Of a stretch of DNA of 64,000 bases, positions 28,301-38,632 are shown one piece after another. The notes beneath the pieces were generated by a model. The model was not told the DNA's origin. It was given only the letters and a program-made list of their open reading frames with translations, and did no database searches. A program made the translations under genes and the position numbers. Within the stretch, counting starts at the first letter, position 1; every line of letters starts with the position of its first letter. This DNA comes from Avrilella dinanensis (GTDB taxonomy: Bacteria > Bacteroidota > Bacteroidia > Flavobacteriales > Flavobacteriaceae), in assembly GCF_002807015.1 (NCBI RefSeq), contig NZ_NIPO01000001.1:1687604-1751603 (forward strand). Direction: 5' to 3'.

Positions 28301-30739
28301 TTATCTGAGTTGTGCCTGAACTTCCTGTTCAAGATTTTGAATCAATTTTTCTATAATATTTTCTACTTCACTATCAGTCAATGTTTTATCATTATCCTGA
28401 ATTTTCAGGCTAATAGCATAAGATTTTTTATTTTCCGGAAGTTTATCTCCTTCATACACATCGAAAAGAGAAACTTCTTTGATTCTGTTTGTATCTGTTT
28501 TTTTGACGGTTTTGTATAGCTGTTCAAAAGTAATTTCTTTGTTGATAAGCAACGCCAAATCTCTTTTTACTGCCGGATATTTTACGATTTCCTTGTATTT
28601 TATTTTATCTGAAAGAACCGGTAAAATATTATCCCAGAAAATACCTCCATAAAACACATCTTGTTTAATATCAAAAGCTTTCGCAATAGATTTCTTAACC
28701 AAACCAAACGAAGCCACCTTGTTTTGACCTATGTAATAAGCAACACTTTCTGCGAAAATATCTTCATCATTTGGTCTGACTTCATACTTATTGATGCCTA
28801 AGCGAGAAAAAATTGCGTCCACATAACCTTTAAACAAATAAAAATCAATCGGTTGCTCGGAGCTATTCCATGCGGTTTCATGAGCATTCCCGGTAGCAAA
28901 AAGCCCCAGATGTTTCCATTCGTTAAATACAGCTGTATCTATTCGTTCATAGATTTTTCCGCATTCGAACAGCTTTAAGTCACTGTTTTTCCGATTGATA
29001 TTAAAACTTATGGTTTCCAGTCCGCCGAACAGTAAACTTTGTCTCATCACAGACAAATCACTACTCAAAGCATTCAGGATATGAACTTGTTTGTTCGGGT
29101 CAAAATCAGTGGCTAATTCACTGTACTTGGGCGTAGTTAGCGAATTATTCATTATCTCGTTAAACCCTTGGCTAATCAGCTGATTGGTTACAATATTTTC
29201 AACCTTGAAACTTTCCGTTCTCGAACTGTTGGCAATCGTAGCCTTGAGTTTGGCTGGAATTTTAATATTATTAAAGCCATAAACTCTCAGAATTTCTTCC
29301 ACAACATCAATTTCCCTTTGAACATCTACCCGGTATGCCGGAATAGTCAACCCTAATCCTAAGTCGGAAACGCTGTTAATTTTAATATCCAAAGAAGCCA
29401 AAATGCGCTTAATTGTTTCTTTAGAAATCTCTGCACCAATGATTTTAAAAACATTGTCGAAACTCAGAAATACAGAAAAATCCTCTACTTTTTTCGGGTA
29501 AATATCCACAACATCTGAAGTAATCGCCCCACCTGCCAGTTCCTGTATCAGCAAAGCGGCTCTTTTCAGTGCATAATCTGTTAAATGAGCATCTATCCCT
29601 CTCTCAAAACGGAAAGAAGCATCAGTACTAATTCCTAATCTTTTAGCTGTTTTCCGAATGCTAACTGGGTTAAAATAAGCACTTTCTAAAAATATAGATG
29701 TGGTTTTTTCGGTTACCGCAGAGTTCTCTCCGCCTAAAATTCCTGCAATGCACATCGGACCGTAATCGTCACAAATCATAATATCTTCATTACTCAATTC
29801 GCGTTCCACACCGTCCAATGTCACGAATTTCGTTCCGTTTTCTACATTTTTTACATAAATTTTATTTCCTTTAATCCGGTCAGAATCAAAAGCGTGTAAC
29901 GGTTGCCCCAATTCGTGTAACACATAATTCGTGGCATCTACGATATTATTTTTTGGTGCGATTCCGATAGATTTCAACCGGTTTTGCAACCATGCCGGCG
30001 AATCTTTTACTTCCACACCGGAAATAGTAACTCCGCAATATCTTGGTGTTTGCGCCGCATCTTCCACAACGATATCATATTTCAATGTCCGTTGCTCTAC
30101 CTTGAATTTAAAGGTTGAGGGCGTAATCAATTCTGCATGCGGAAACTCGGGAAACCTTTGCAAAATGCCGGCTCGCAAATCTCTTGCAACACCAAAATGG
30201 CTCATCGCATCAGCACGATTGGGCGTTAATCCGATTTCTAAAATTTGGTCAGATTCTATGTCAAATAACTGAGCGGCAGGCATTCCGGGCACAGCATCAT
30301 CACTCAAAACCATAATTCCGTCGTGGCTTTTCCCTAAACCTAATTCATCTTCAGCACAAATCATTCCGAAACTTTCTTCGCCACGGATTTTCCCTTTTTT
30401 GATTTTGAAAGATTCGCCGTCTTCGGTGTATAAAGTCGTGCCGATCGTAGCGACCAACACTTTCTGACCGGCGGCAACATTCGGTGCTCCGCAAACGATT
30501 TGTACCGGCGGTTTTCCGTCGCCCAAATCTACTTTGGTCACACTCAATTTGTCGGCATTGGGGTGCTTTTCGCATTCCAGCACGTGACCGACAATAATGC
30601 CTTCAAGCCCGCCTTTCACGGTTTCAAAACACTCGATTCCTTCTACTTCCAAACCTAAGTCGGTGAGAATCTGGGCGGTATCTTCCGGCGATGTTTCTAT
30701 TTTTATGAATTCTTTTAGCCAATTATATGAAATCTGCAT
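28301..30739 (-). CDS. pheT: Phenylalanyl-tRNA synthetase beta subunit
   Basis: The 812-aa beta chain of the alpha2-beta2 enzyme. The order is the N-terminal EMAP/tRNA-binding domain (about 40-150, with [20 protein letters not shown]), the B3/B4 editing domain (about 215-395), the B5 domain, a catalytic-like core and the C-terminal FDX-ACB anticodon-binding domain (about 715-810, [20 protein letters not shown]). pheS is not in the window. A perfect -7 box lies upstream. Confidence 0.97.
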   Translation of the reverse strand: MQISYNWLKEFIKIETSPEDTAQILTDLGLEVEGIECFETVKGGLEGIIVGHVLECEKHPNADKLSVTKVDLGDGKPPVQIVCGAPNVAAGQKVLVATIGTTLYTEDGESFKIKKGKIRGEESFGMICAEDELGLGKSHDGIMVLSDDAVPGMPAAQLFDIESDQILEIGLTPNRADAMSHFGVARDLRAGILQRFPEFPHAELITPSTFKFKVEQRTLKYDIVVEDAAQTPRYCGVTISGVEVKDSPAWLQNRLKSIGIAPKNNIVDATNYVLHELGQPLHAFDSDRIKGNKIYVKNVENGTKFVTLDGVERELSNEDIMICDDYGPMCIAGILGGENSAVTEKTTSIFLESAYFNPVSIRKTAKRLGISTDASFRFERGIDAHLTDYALKRAALLIQELAGGAITSDVVDIYPKKVEDFSVFLSFDNVFKIIGAEISKETIKRILASLDIKINSVSDLGLGLTIPAYRVDVQREIDVVEEILRVYGFNNIKIPAKLKATIANSSRTESFKVENIVTNQLISQGFNEIMNNSLTTPKYSELATDFDPNKQVHILNALSSDLSVMRQSLLFGGLETISFNINRKNSDLKLFECGKIYERIDTAVFNEWKHLGLFATGNAHETAWNSSEQPIDFYLFKGYVDAIFSRLGINKYEVRPNDEDIFAESVAYYIGQNKVASFGLVKKSIAKAFDIKQDVFYGGIFWDNILPVLSDKIKYKEIVKYPAVKRDLALLINKEITFEQLYKTVKKTDTNRIKEVSLFDVYEGDKLPENKKSYAISLKIQDNDKTLTDSEVENIIEKLIQNLEQEVQAQLR

Positions 30740-30758
30740 ATTAGATGTTTTTGTCAGG

Positions 30759-30766
30759 CAAATATA
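30759..30766 (-). promoter_or_regulatory. -7 element (TATATTTG) of pheT
   Basis: A perfect TAnnTTTG match, 19 bases before the pheT start codon on the minus strand. Confidence 0.6.
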
Positions 30767-30806
30767 AGCATTGCTCTGCGTTTGATGAATTTTTTTTAAA
30801 GGAATA

Positions 30807-31217
30807 TCAGGATAAAAATTTTGCTTTAACTTCGGGAGACGGAATTATACAAGCGTCTTTTTTCCCAAACCATTTATAGCGGTTTTTGGCAAAATAATCA
30901 TACCCAATATCTCGCAAAAATTTAGGAAAAATACGCAACCAACTCAGAAAGTAATACCTGCCTCCCAGCTCTCTGGCAACTTGTATAACCACGTCACTTT
31001 TGAGGTAATAAGCAACTCCAGGTTGGTATAGAACAATAGAATCCGTGGTTTTATCCACACCGATATGCTGCAAAATTTCCTGCCCGATTTCCGATTGCAA
31101 TGAGGCGAAAACGTACAAATCCTGCTTATCTTTTTCGATAATTTTGTTGATGGTCGTATTGCAAAAATTACATACACCATCGAATAGTATGATATGTTTT
31201 CCTTCTGGGATTTTCAT
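30807..31217 (-). CDS. DCC-family thiol-disulfide oxidoreductase-like protein
   Basis: A 136-aa protein of the DCC (DUF393) family, named for the N-terminal DxxCxxC, here LFDGVCNFCN. YVFASLQSEIGQEIL and the DYFAKNRYKWFGKKDACIIP segment match the family. Start at 31217 (MKIPEGKHIILF); the longer frame overlaps mutS2. Function is only inferred as redox-related. It begins 4 bases after the mutS2 stop codon and is probably cotranscribed with it. Confidence 0.87.
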   Translation of the reverse strand: MKIPEGKHIILFDGVCNFCNTTINKIIEKDKQDLYVFASLQSEIGQEILQHIGVDKTTDSIVLYQPGVAYYLKSDVVIQVARELGGRYYFLSWLRIFPKFLRDIGYDYFAKNRYKWFGKKDACIIPSPEVKAKFLS

Positions 31218-31221
31218 AATT

Positions 31222-33396
31222 TTATTTTTTCCGTTCAACCATTTCAAGTTGTTCAATCGAAACTTTAGACATAAACAGCCCATAATTGACTGAAGCTACA
31301 TTTTTTTCAATTTTTTCAATCGTTCCGACTGCTTTTCCTTCCAACATTCGTACCCTATCACCTATTTTCAGTGCAAAATACGTCTGATTGCTTTTCTTTT
31401 CTGTTTTTTCCTGTTGTTTTTTTACTTTTTTCTCTTCCCGGATTTGCTCAACTTTTTGCTCGACTTCCTGCTTGACTTTTTCGGCTTTTACCTTCTGTAT
31501 TTTGCGTTCTTTCTTTTGGGTTTGTTTACGTTTAGAATTCTCTATTTCAATGACTTTCAGCAATTCCCCGATTAGATTTTTTTTGTTTTTATCGTAAAAA
31601 TATTTTTCAGATAATTCATCTACTTTTTGTCCGATATAAATCAGCTTTTGGTTACTGTCAAACAATTCCTGATAGCTTTCTAATTTACTTTGGATTTTCT
31701 GGTTGATACTTTCCATTTTTTTGCTTTCTTCACGAGCTTTTCCTTCTTCCTGCCGCAAAACTTCCGAAGTTTTTTCTAATTTGGACCGTTCTTTTTGCAG
31801 TTTGGCAATCGTTTTATCAAACCGCACTTTTTGATTTTCAATTTTCTTTTTTGCCCTGTTAATCAAGCTATAAGGAATTCCGTTTTTCTGTGCTACTTCA
31901 AAGGTAAATGAACTTCCGGCCTCGCCCACACTGAGTTTAAACATCGGTTCGAGCGAACGTTCGTCAAAAAGCATATTGGCATTGGTCGCATTTTCCAGTT
32001 CGTTCGCCAACATTTTAAGGTTGGTGTAATGCGTCGTGATGATGCCGTAAGCCTGCCGTTCATAAAATTCTTCTAAAAAAATTTCCGCCAATGCACCACC
32101 CAGCTCCGGGTCGGAACCTGTACCGAATTCATCAATCAGAAACAAGGTGTTTTCATTACATTTTCGCAGAAAATAACTCATGTTTTTGAGTCGGTAGCTG
32201 TATGTACTCAAATGATTTTCAATAGATTGATTATCGCCAATATCTGTCAGGACTTTGTCAAACAAAAACGTGGTGCTTCGTTCGTGAACCGGAATAAGAA
32301 TACCGCTTTGTAACATTAACTGCAATAATCCAACAGTTTTTAGCGTAATACTTTTTCCACCCGCATTCGGGCCTGAAATCACGATAATCCGCTGTTCTGG
32401 GATTAATTCAATAGTTTGCGGATATGTTTTTTTACGTTTTTCCTTGTTAGTGAGCCATAAAATCGGGTGGTATGCCTCTCGAAAATACAGCTTTCTTTCG
32501 GCATTGATTTCAGGCAAAATTCCGTTGATTTTCAACGCATATTTGGCTTTGGCGTGGATAATGTCAATATGTATCAGCAAAGTTTGAAACCGTATCAAAT
32601 CTTCGTGAAAAGGTCTGATTTCATCAGTCAGATTTTTTAATATCCGAACAACTTCTTCCCGTTCTTCGAACTCCAGATTATTCAGCTGCCGGTTATATTT
32701 TTGTGTAATTTCAGGTTCAATAAAAATAATACTTCCTGTTTTTGATTGGCCTAAAATTGTTCCTTTTACTTTTCGGCGGTGCATCGCCTGAACCGCCAGC
32801 ACACGTCGATTTTCGACCACCGATTCTTTGATATCGTCCAGATAACCGCTGCTTTGATATTGCGACAAAGCACTGTTAAAACTCTGATTGATTTTTGCCC
32901 TGACCTCCGAAATATTTTTCCGGATTGCAGCCAACTGAGCAGACGCATCATTTTTTATTTCGCCATATTTATCAATGACTTGCTCAATCTTCTGGGTAAT
33001 CGTTTTGTTGACGTCAAAATCTTGTACCAACGCATACAATTCAGGGTAATATTCCTGGAATTTCTTAAAAAACACATACAACTGATTCGTCGTTTTGACC
33101 AAATCGTTGATTCGTTTAAAACCATCTGGCTCTAAAAAACTGTTTTCGATTTTCAGAAATTTCAGTTCACGGTCGATATTTTCAAAAAAATGGCTCGGAA
33201 TCGCATTATTGTTACTAAACGACGACGTGTATTCTGATGTTCGTTTCAATTCTTTCATCAACAAATCTTTCCGCACAATCGGACGAATTTCGGTAGTTGT
33301 CTCCTTCCCTTTTTCCGTCACGCACAAGCCGGCAATGGTTTCGAGTACCGTGTTGAGTTCTAATTCTTGTATGGTTTTGTCCTGTATGGTTTTCAT
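31222..33396 (-). CDS. MutS2-type ATPase lacking the Smr domain
   Basis: A 724-aa protein. The MutS-type ATPase core has Walker A VISGPNAGGKSITLKTV and Walker B TLFLIDEFGTGSDPELGGAL. A long charged coiled coil follows (about 510-650, Lys/Glu/Gln-rich). The C-terminus is a KOW-like beta domain (KIGDRVRMLEGKAVGTIEKI) and then stops, with no Smr nuclease domain (DLHG/GKG motifs absent). In full-length MutS2, Smr supplies endonuclease activity. MutS2 proteins suppress recombination or act on collided ribosomes. Start 33396 (MKTIQDKTIQE) is preferred over one seven codons upstream. Confidence 0.9.
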   Translation of the reverse strand: MKTIQDKTIQELELNTVLETIAGLCVTEKGKETTTEIRPIVRKDLLMKELKRTSEYTSSFSNNNAIPSHFFENIDRELKFLKIENSFLEPDGFKRINDLVKTTNQLYVFFKKFQEYYPELYALVQDFDVNKTITQKIEQVIDKYGEIKNDASAQLAAIRKNISEVRAKINQSFNSALSQYQSSGYLDDIKESVVENRRVLAVQAMHRRKVKGTILGQSKTGSIIFIEPEITQKYNRQLNNLEFEEREEVVRILKNLTDEIRPFHEDLIRFQTLLIHIDIIHAKAKYALKINGILPEINAERKLYFREAYHPILWLTNKEKRKKTYPQTIELIPEQRIIVISGPNAGGKSITLKTVGLLQLMLQSGILIPVHERSTTFLFDKVLTDIGDNQSIENHLSTYSYRLKNMSYFLRKCNENTLFLIDEFGTGSDPELGGALAEIFLEEFYERQAYGIITTHYTNLKMLANELENATNANMLFDERSLEPMFKLSVGEAGSSFTFEVAQKNGIPYSLINRAKKKIENQKVRFDKTIAKLQKERSKLEKTSEVLRQEEGKAREESKKMESINQKIQSKLESYQELFDSNQKLIYIGQKVDELSEKYFYDKNKKNLIGELLKVIEIENSKRKQTQKKERKIQKVKAEKVKQEVEQKVEQIREEKKVKKQQEKTEKKSNQTYFALKIGDRVRMLEGKAVGTIEKIEKNVASVNYGLFMSKVSIEQLEMVERKK

Positions 33397-33414
33397 GCAT
33401 GAAATAATAGCATA

Positions 33415-33422
33415 CAAATTTA
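33415..33422 (-). promoter_or_regulatory. -7 element (TAAATTTG) of mutS2
   Basis: A perfect TAnnTTTG box 18 bases before the mutS2 start codon on the minus strand. Confidence 0.6.
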
Positions 33423-33511
33423 CGAAGAATCTTCTTAAAATTGAATTTCAGTCTAAATTATACGTTTTGTATTTGGAAATTCGATTAATTCCGAACTTAT
33501 CAAATCTAAAA

Positions 33512-33544
33512 TACAAAAGCTTACCATTTTGGTAAGCTTTTGTA
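33512..33544 (-). terminator. Terminator of the outer-membrane receptor gene
   Basis: Perfect 15-base arms (TACAAAAGCTTACCA and complement) around TTT, 9 bases beyond the receptor stop codon. Confidence 0.88.
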
Positions 33545-33553
33545 TAAGTTGGT

Positions 33554-36010
33554 TTACATCATCTCGACTTCTCCGTCATCGTTGCTCATTTGGTTGTTTC
33601 GTTGCTGAGCTTCTTTTTTGCTTTGGTTAAAACGGTAGGTAAACGACAGGTTAAACGTACGTTCTCTCCATTGCATTTCTCTGTAAATATTTGCTGTTTC
33701 GAGATAGGTTTCGTTTCTCCACTTTCTGGAATTCAACAAATCCTGCACATTGAATGACAAAGTAGCCCGGTCGTTGAGAAAGTCTTTACTGAGCGACATA
33801 TTGATATTATGGTTGTCCAGCATCTTTCCTTGTGAATTATTTCCCCCGGAAAAATACATGTAATTGGTTTGCCAGTCAATATCTACCGGTAAATTTACCC
33901 TTGCAGTTAAACGCCCTGTCCATCGGAAAGCGTCCTGGTCGAAATTCTGATACACTTCGTTACCGTCAAAATCCGTGAAAGTATAATCTCCACGTGTTTG
34001 TTGCTGGAAAAGATTCAGATTTCCGTTCAACTTCAACCAATGATATGGCGTATAATTAAAGTTAAATTCCATTCCGTAACGATACTCATCTGATAAGTTT
34101 ATCGGCGACATGACCGTAATCGGAATGCCTTCGTCATTTACTCCATTGATGCGTCGTACATATTCAAAGGAATCTGTAGTCCGGTTCAGGTAAGCCGAAG
34201 TGCTTAGTGTGAAATAATTCCATCGTTTCATAAATCCGACATCGAAAGCATCTGTAAATGCCGGGTTTAAATCAGGATTTCCCATAAAGAAACTAATCGA
34301 ACTGGAATAATCAGAAATAGGATTCAACATTCTTCCTCTCGGACGACGGACGCGTTTGCTGTAACTTATCGATGCGTTTGTGCTTTCGTTGAATTCATAA
34401 TTCAGGAAAACGCTTGGAAAAAAGTTATTATATTTTTTCTCGTTGAAATCATTAGTTACAAACTGATTCACATTGATTTTTGAGCTTTCCCAACGCAATC
34501 CGAGCATATAGCTGAACCGGTTGATTTTACTTCCGAATTGTGTATATAAAGCTTGTATGTTTTCTTTGTATTCCAGATTATTCAGAAATAATTCGTTCGG
34601 TTCAAGAACTCCGTTATTGTAGCTATTTACTTCATAATCAGTATCCAGTTTATTAAAAGTACCGAGATAGCCTGCCTCAAAATGGGTGTTATCATTAATT
34701 GGCAACGTATAATCTAACCGCAACTGATGATTAAGGTCTGCTTCTTGGGCTTTTGTAATATCTTCCGACAGCGAATTATCTGTTCCCAGCATATAAGTCC
34801 GGATATTAGAATCTTCAATGTCATAATTTTTGAAAACTGTTGCCGATGCCAGTAATTGATGTCCTTCATCGTTGAATTTGAAGGTAAATTCTGAAGTATA
34901 ATCCACATTTTCTTTCATATCATCTTCAGCAGTATTTCTTACCCGGCTGTTATCCGGATTTCGCTGAGCATCAAAAGTATGATAAATTACCTCATTCGGG
35001 TTATCGCCATGACTTCTTCTCCATGAAAAGTTATTATTCCATGTCAGTTTATCGGTCAAATACCATTCAAAACCAATATTACCATTAAAGCCTCGACGCA
35101 TTCTTTCCCGGTTGCTATATTCATCAACAAACTGGGAGGTGTTACCGTTTTCGTCAAAGTATTCAGAGTTATTGACAGAGTTTCCTAACGTTTTATTATC
35201 TCGATATGAAAGATTGGCGAAAATATTAAAATTTTCTTCCCTGTAATTCAATGTAGAGGCTACGCTATACCCGAAAGGGTTAGAAACAGTTGCGGTAACA
35301 TTTCCGTTAACACCTTGATTTTTACCTTTTTTCAGGATTATATTAATCAATCCGGCACCGCCTTCTGCTTCATATCGGGCAGACGGATTCGTGATTACTT
35401 CCACCTGTTCTATGGATTCTGCCGATAACATTTTCAAAGCATCTGCAATATTTGAGGCCATTCCGGAAGGTTTCCCGTCAATGAGTACCCGCACACTTTC
35501 GTTTCCTCTCAGGCTCACGGTCCCGTCAGAATCTACTGAAACAGAAGGAATATTATCCAGTACGTCACTTGCTGTCCCGCCTTTAACCACATTGTCATCG
35601 CCTACATTATAGATTCGCTTATCCAGCTTGATTTCTACCGGCGAACGTTCTACCTCAATAACCAAATCTTCCAGCTGTTCATCGCCGGCAGACACCTCAA
35701 CAGTTCCCATATTCCAGTCGGTATTGACTGTTCTTTCCGGTATTGTCATGGCGTCAAATCCCATATATTCTACTTTGATTTCATAAACATCGGCATTCAC
35801 TTCAAAAGTAAAATCGCCATTTTCATCAGTAATTTCGCCGGTTATATAATTGACATCAGTATTACTTTGAAAAATAACGCTGGCGTATTCCAAAGGTTGT
35901 TTAGTATCTTTGTCTATAATTTTACCAGAGATAACCAACTGATTTTGACTCATCATCTCGCTCATCGAAAAAAGAGCAAATAGCAGAAAAAGGGATTTGA
36001 AGTTTTTCAT
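33554..36010 (-). CDS. TonB-dependent receptor-like outer-membrane beta-barrel protein
   Basis: An 818-aa outer-membrane protein. A signal peptide (MKNFKSLFLLFALFSMSEMM, to about SQ) precedes a carboxypeptidase-regulatory-like domain (about 25-110, ISGKIIDKDTKQPLEYASVI). A plug-like domain follows (about 120-225, with GTASDVLDNIPSVSVDSDGT and VRVLIDGKPSGM), then a large barrel of the OMP_b-brl_3 type ending in an aromatic strand (FNLSFTYRFNQSKK) and an acidic tail. No SusD partner is adjacent, so it is not a polysaccharide-utilisation pair. The ligand is unknown; siderophore, peptide or metal are possible. Confidence 0.92.
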   Translation of the reverse strand: MKNFKSLFLLFALFSMSEMMSQNQLVISGKIIDKDTKQPLEYASVIFQSNTDVNYITGEITDENGDFTFEVNADVYEIKVEYMGFDAMTIPERTVNTDWNMGTVEVSAGDEQLEDLVIEVERSPVEIKLDKRIYNVGDDNVVKGGTASDVLDNIPSVSVDSDGTVSLRGNESVRVLIDGKPSGMASNIADALKMLSAESIEQVEVITNPSARYEAEGGAGLINIILKKGKNQGVNGNVTATVSNPFGYSVASTLNYREENFNIFANLSYRDNKTLGNSVNNSEYFDENGNTSQFVDEYSNRERMRRGFNGNIGFEWYLTDKLTWNNNFSWRRSHGDNPNEVIYHTFDAQRNPDNSRVRNTAEDDMKENVDYTSEFTFKFNDEGHQLLASATVFKNYDIEDSNIRTYMLGTDNSLSEDITKAQEADLNHQLRLDYTLPINDNTHFEAGYLGTFNKLDTDYEVNSYNNGVLEPNELFLNNLEYKENIQALYTQFGSKINRFSYMLGLRWESSKINVNQFVTNDFNEKKYNNFFPSVFLNYEFNESTNASISYSKRVRRPRGRMLNPISDYSSSISFFMGNPDLNPAFTDAFDVGFMKRWNYFTLSTSAYLNRTTDSFEYVRRINGVNDEGIPITVMSPINLSDEYRYGMEFNFNYTPYHWLKLNGNLNLFQQQTRGDYTFTDFDGNEVYQNFDQDAFRWTGRLTARVNLPVDIDWQTNYMYFSGGNNSQGKMLDNHNINMSLSKDFLNDRATLSFNVQDLLNSRKWRNETYLETANIYREMQWRERTFNLSFTYRFNQSKKEAQQRNNQMSNDDGEVEMM

Positions 36011-36040
36011 TTATAAAATAGTTTTTCTCAATATAAGTAG

Positions 36041-36048
36041 CAAAAATA
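36041..36048 (-). promoter_or_regulatory. -7 element (TATTTTTG) of the receptor gene
   Basis: A perfect TAnnTTTG match on the minus strand, 30 bases before the receptor start codon. Confidence 0.5.
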
Positions 36049-36095
36049 CTACCGAGATTATTGATTTCTCTGAAATTATTGTTAAGAATTCTTTT

Positions 36096-36437
36096 TTACA
36101 AAATATTTTTAATCAATGAAAACGGTCTTGCAATAACCGCCTTATCGCCATTTACCACGATAGGGCGTTCGATGAGTTTAGGATTTTCAATCATAGCGTC
36201 TATGATTTGTTCGTCAGACAAATCTTTGTCTTTGTAATTATTTTTCCAGATTTCCTCTTTGGTTCTCACCAATTCGATCGGTTTTATCCCTAATTTTTTA
36301 ACAAGTTCTTTCAACTCTTTTTTAGTCAGCGGTTCGTCCAGATATTTAACTGTTTGGAAATCCAATTGATTGTCTTCTAAAAATTGGAGTCCTTCTCTTG
36401 ATTTGGAACATCTCGGGTTGTGGTAAATTGTAATCAT
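36096..36437 (-). CDS. Arsenate reductase-like protein (ArsC/Spx fold)
   Basis: A 113-aa thioredoxin-fold protein starting MITIYHNPRCSKSREGLQFL. The catalytic Cys sits in NPRCSKSRE, as in glutaredoxin-coupled ArsC, and the Arg cluster near the C-terminus includes IERPIVVNGDKAVIARP. No arsenite exporter or ArsR neighbour is present, so the physiological substrate may not be arsenate. Start at 36437; the longer frame would overlap a -7 box. Confidence 0.88.
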   Translation of the reverse strand: MITIYHNPRCSKSREGLQFLEDNQLDFQTVKYLDEPLTKKELKELVKKLGIKPIELVRTKEEIWKNNYKDKDLSDEQIIDAMIENPKLIERPIVVNGDKAVIARPFSLIKNIL

Positions 36438-36461
36438 AAAAACGTTTGGTTTAGTGTTAGG

Positions 36462-36469
36462 CAAAAATA
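36462..36469 (-). promoter_or_regulatory. -7 element (TATTTTTG) of the ArsC-like gene
   Basis: A perfect TAnnTTTG box on the minus strand, 24 bases before the ArsC-like start codon. Confidence 0.5.
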
Positions 36470-36504
36470 CATTAACTTAGCGACAGAAAAAAATCAAGAT
36501 TCGT

Positions 36505-37395
36505 ATGTATATCGAACAAATCAAAGGCAATGGAAAAAGCTGGTTAATATACCTGCCTTTTTCACTGGCATTTTTAGGTTTTATGACCCTAAATATCATT
36601 TATACTTTCGCATCAGGCACCGACCCCGATGATATGATTCAAATGCTGATTAATCAGTTCGGGAAAACGCCTACATTTATTATGTTGGTTTTGCCGTTGA
36701 GCATATTATTTTTTGTTTTACTTGGCTGGGTAAAACTCGTTCATGGACAAAGCATTCGCAGCCTGACGACCGCCCGCAAAAAAGTGGATTGGCGGCGTAT
36801 CTTTTTTTCTTTTTTCGTATGGACATTTTTCCTGATTATATCTACATTAGTGAGTTATTGGCTTTATCCGGAAGAATACGAGCTTACTTTTCGCCCCATA
36901 CCTTTTTTGATTCTGGCAATATGCAGCTTGCTGTTAGTGCCTCTGCAAACGAGCTTTGAAGAATATTTTTTCAGAGGTTATCTCATGCAGGGAATCGGAT
37001 TGGCCGCCGGAAACAGATGGGTGCCACTGGTTGTTACTTCTGTTCTTTTCGGATTGATGCACGCCGGAAATCCTGAAATAATTTCTGCCGGACCAATGAT
37101 AATGATACATTATATCGGTATCGGTTTTTTTCTCGGAATTGCTACATTAATGGACGACGGACTCGAACTCTCCCTCGGATTCCATGCCGCCAATAACCTA
37201 ATTATCAGCTTACTTATTACATCAAGCGGAGTAGCTTTTCAAACTGATGCCATTTTTACATACCATAGCGAAACACCGGCTTCAATCACTGAAATGGTTA
37301 TATCTCTGTTGGTTATTTACCCATTAATGTTATTTATTTTTTCTAAAAAATACGGCTGGAAAAACTGGAAAAAGCAACTGGCTAAAAAGATATAA
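36505..37395 (+). CDS. CPBP-family intramembrane metalloprotease
   Basis: A 296-aa membrane protein with about 7-8 helices and the CAAX-protease/bacteriocin-processing motifs: the EExxxR pair in SFEEYFFRGYLMQG, an FxxxH in LFGLMHAGNPE and the third-motif HxxxN in LGFHAANNLI. It is an Abi/CPBP peptidase or chaperone; substrate unknown. The menE-like gene starts 3 bases after its stop, so the two are cotranscribed. Confidence 0.9.
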   Translation: MYIEQIKGNGKSWLIYLPFSLAFLGFMTLNIIYTFASGTDPDDMIQMLINQFGKTPTFIMLVLPLSILFFVLLGWVKLVHGQSIRSLTTARKKVDWRRIFFSFFVWTFFLIISTLVSYWLYPEEYELTFRPIPFLILAICSLLLVPLQTSFEEYFFRGYLMQGIGLAAGNRWVPLVVTSVLFGLMHAGNPEIISAGPMIMIHYIGIGFFLGIATLMDDGLELSLGFHAANNLIISLLITSSGVAFQTDAIFTYHSETPASITEMVISLLVIYPLMLFIFSKKYGWKNWKKQLAKKI

Positions 37396-37398
37396 CTG

Positions 37399-38451
37399 AT
37401 GGATTGGTCACATATACATTCGGATTTCAAACTGAACGGCAAGGCTTATTCTTCTTCCAAATTCATTGATTTAGCTCATCAATACACCCAATCGGAAAAA
37501 GAAAATGAACGAGATTTCGGGCAGCTTATCCTGGACTGGTTCAACGAATCGCCTTTTATGACTGTGCATACTTCCGGCACAACCGGAACGCCCAAACCTA
37601 TACAAATAGAAAAAAGGCAAATGGTAAATTCTGCCAAAGCAACAACCGGTTTCTTTGATTTAAAATCCAAAGACACTGCCTTGCTGTGTATGCCTGTCAA
37701 ATATATCGCCGGAAAAATGATGCTGATAAGAGCATTGGTTTCCGGATTGGAACTTGATGTGATTGAACCAATTTCAAACCCATTGCATTTTACACAAAAC
37801 AATTATGATTTTGCAGCCATGGTTCCGCTTCAGGTTGAAAAAAGTTTGCCGGAATTACACCGAATCAAAAAACTGATTATCGGCGGGGCAAAACTCGACG
37901 ATACATTACGGCAAAAACTGTTGAGCCTGCCGACAGTTTGCTACGAAACTTACGGTATGACAGAAACTATCACGCATATTGCTGCCAAAAAAATTGAAGA
38001 ACACTATTTCTCAGCTCTGCCTCATGTTACTTTTTCCATCGACGACCGAGAATGTCTGGTAATTAACGCTCCGAACGTAAGCCAAAAACTAATTATTACT
38101 AACGATATTGTTGATTTGATTGACAACAACCATTTTGAATGGTTAGGAAGAATCGACAATGTCATCAACAGTGGCGGAGTAAAGATTTTTCCTGAAAAAA
38201 TTGAAAACATCTTAGCCGAAAAAATCAACCAGCGGTTTTTTATCGCAGGATTACCTGATAAGCATTTAGGACAAAAAGTTACCTTAATTATAGAAGGTAT
38301 GCCCTATTCTATTACAGACGATTATTTTGAATCGCTGCACCAGTATGAAAAACCAAAAGAAATCTTTTTTGTTGACCAATTTGCCGAAACCCCAACGGGA
38401 AAAATTAAACGGAAAGAAATTAGCGAATTAGTGATTAGGCAAGAGCTTTAG
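37399..38451 (+). CDS. AMP-binding ligase, o-succinylbenzoate-CoA ligase-like
   Basis: A 350-aa adenylate-forming enzyme, shorter than typical acyl-CoA ligases (about 450-500). The AMP-binding motif is HTSGTTGTPKPIQIEK; CYETYGMTETITHIA and EWLGRIDNVINSGGVKIFPEKIE are later core motifs, and the C-terminal catalytic Lys is in TPTGKIKRKEI. The compact length and features are those of flavobacterial MenE in menaquinone synthesis. No other men genes are in the window, so the assignment rests on family resemblance. Confidence 0.82.
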   Translation: MDWSHIHSDFKLNGKAYSSSKFIDLAHQYTQSEKENERDFGQLILDWFNESPFMTVHTSGTTGTPKPIQIEKRQMVNSAKATTGFFDLKSKDTALLCMPVKYIAGKMMLIRALVSGLELDVIEPISNPLHFTQNNYDFAAMVPLQVEKSLPELHRIKKLIIGGAKLDDTLRQKLLSLPTVCYETYGMTETITHIAAKKIEEHYFSALPHVTFSIDDRECLVINAPNVSQKLIITNDIVDLIDNNHFEWLGRIDNVINSGGVKIFPEKIENILAEKINQRFFIAGLPDKHLGQKVTLIIEGMPYSITDDYFESLHQYEKPKEIFFVDQFAETPTGKIKRKEISELVIRQEL

Positions 38452-38583
38452 TAAATTCGGAATTAGCGAATGAGATGCTTTCTGCATCAGCATGAACAAA
38501 GCAAGAGTTGTCACAGGCGTTACTTCGTCACAGTGTCACAATCGTTATCCCGTTACAATGTCACTCGGTCACAATGTCACAAC
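38452..38583. repeat. Two arrays of degenerate 8-bp units
   Basis: 38452-38475 is an inverted short version of the YGCnnATT array near 13.2 kb (minus strand: ATTCGCTA, ATTCCGAA, TTTACTAA). 38510-38583 holds nine units of a different octamer, consensus GTYACAnn: GTCACAGG, GTTACTTC, GTCACAGT, GTCACAAT, GTTATCCC, GTTACAAT, GTCACTCG, GTCACAAT, GTCACAAC, with two single extra C bases. Confidence 0.85.
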
Positions 38584-38632
38584 CAACAACAAGCTATTTT
38601 AAAGTATATTCACATCACATCAAAAAAATAAT

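Noticed and set aside
33554..36010. SusC-type polysaccharide utilisation locus
   Set aside because: No SusD-like gene, glycosidase or sulfatase adjoins the receptor.
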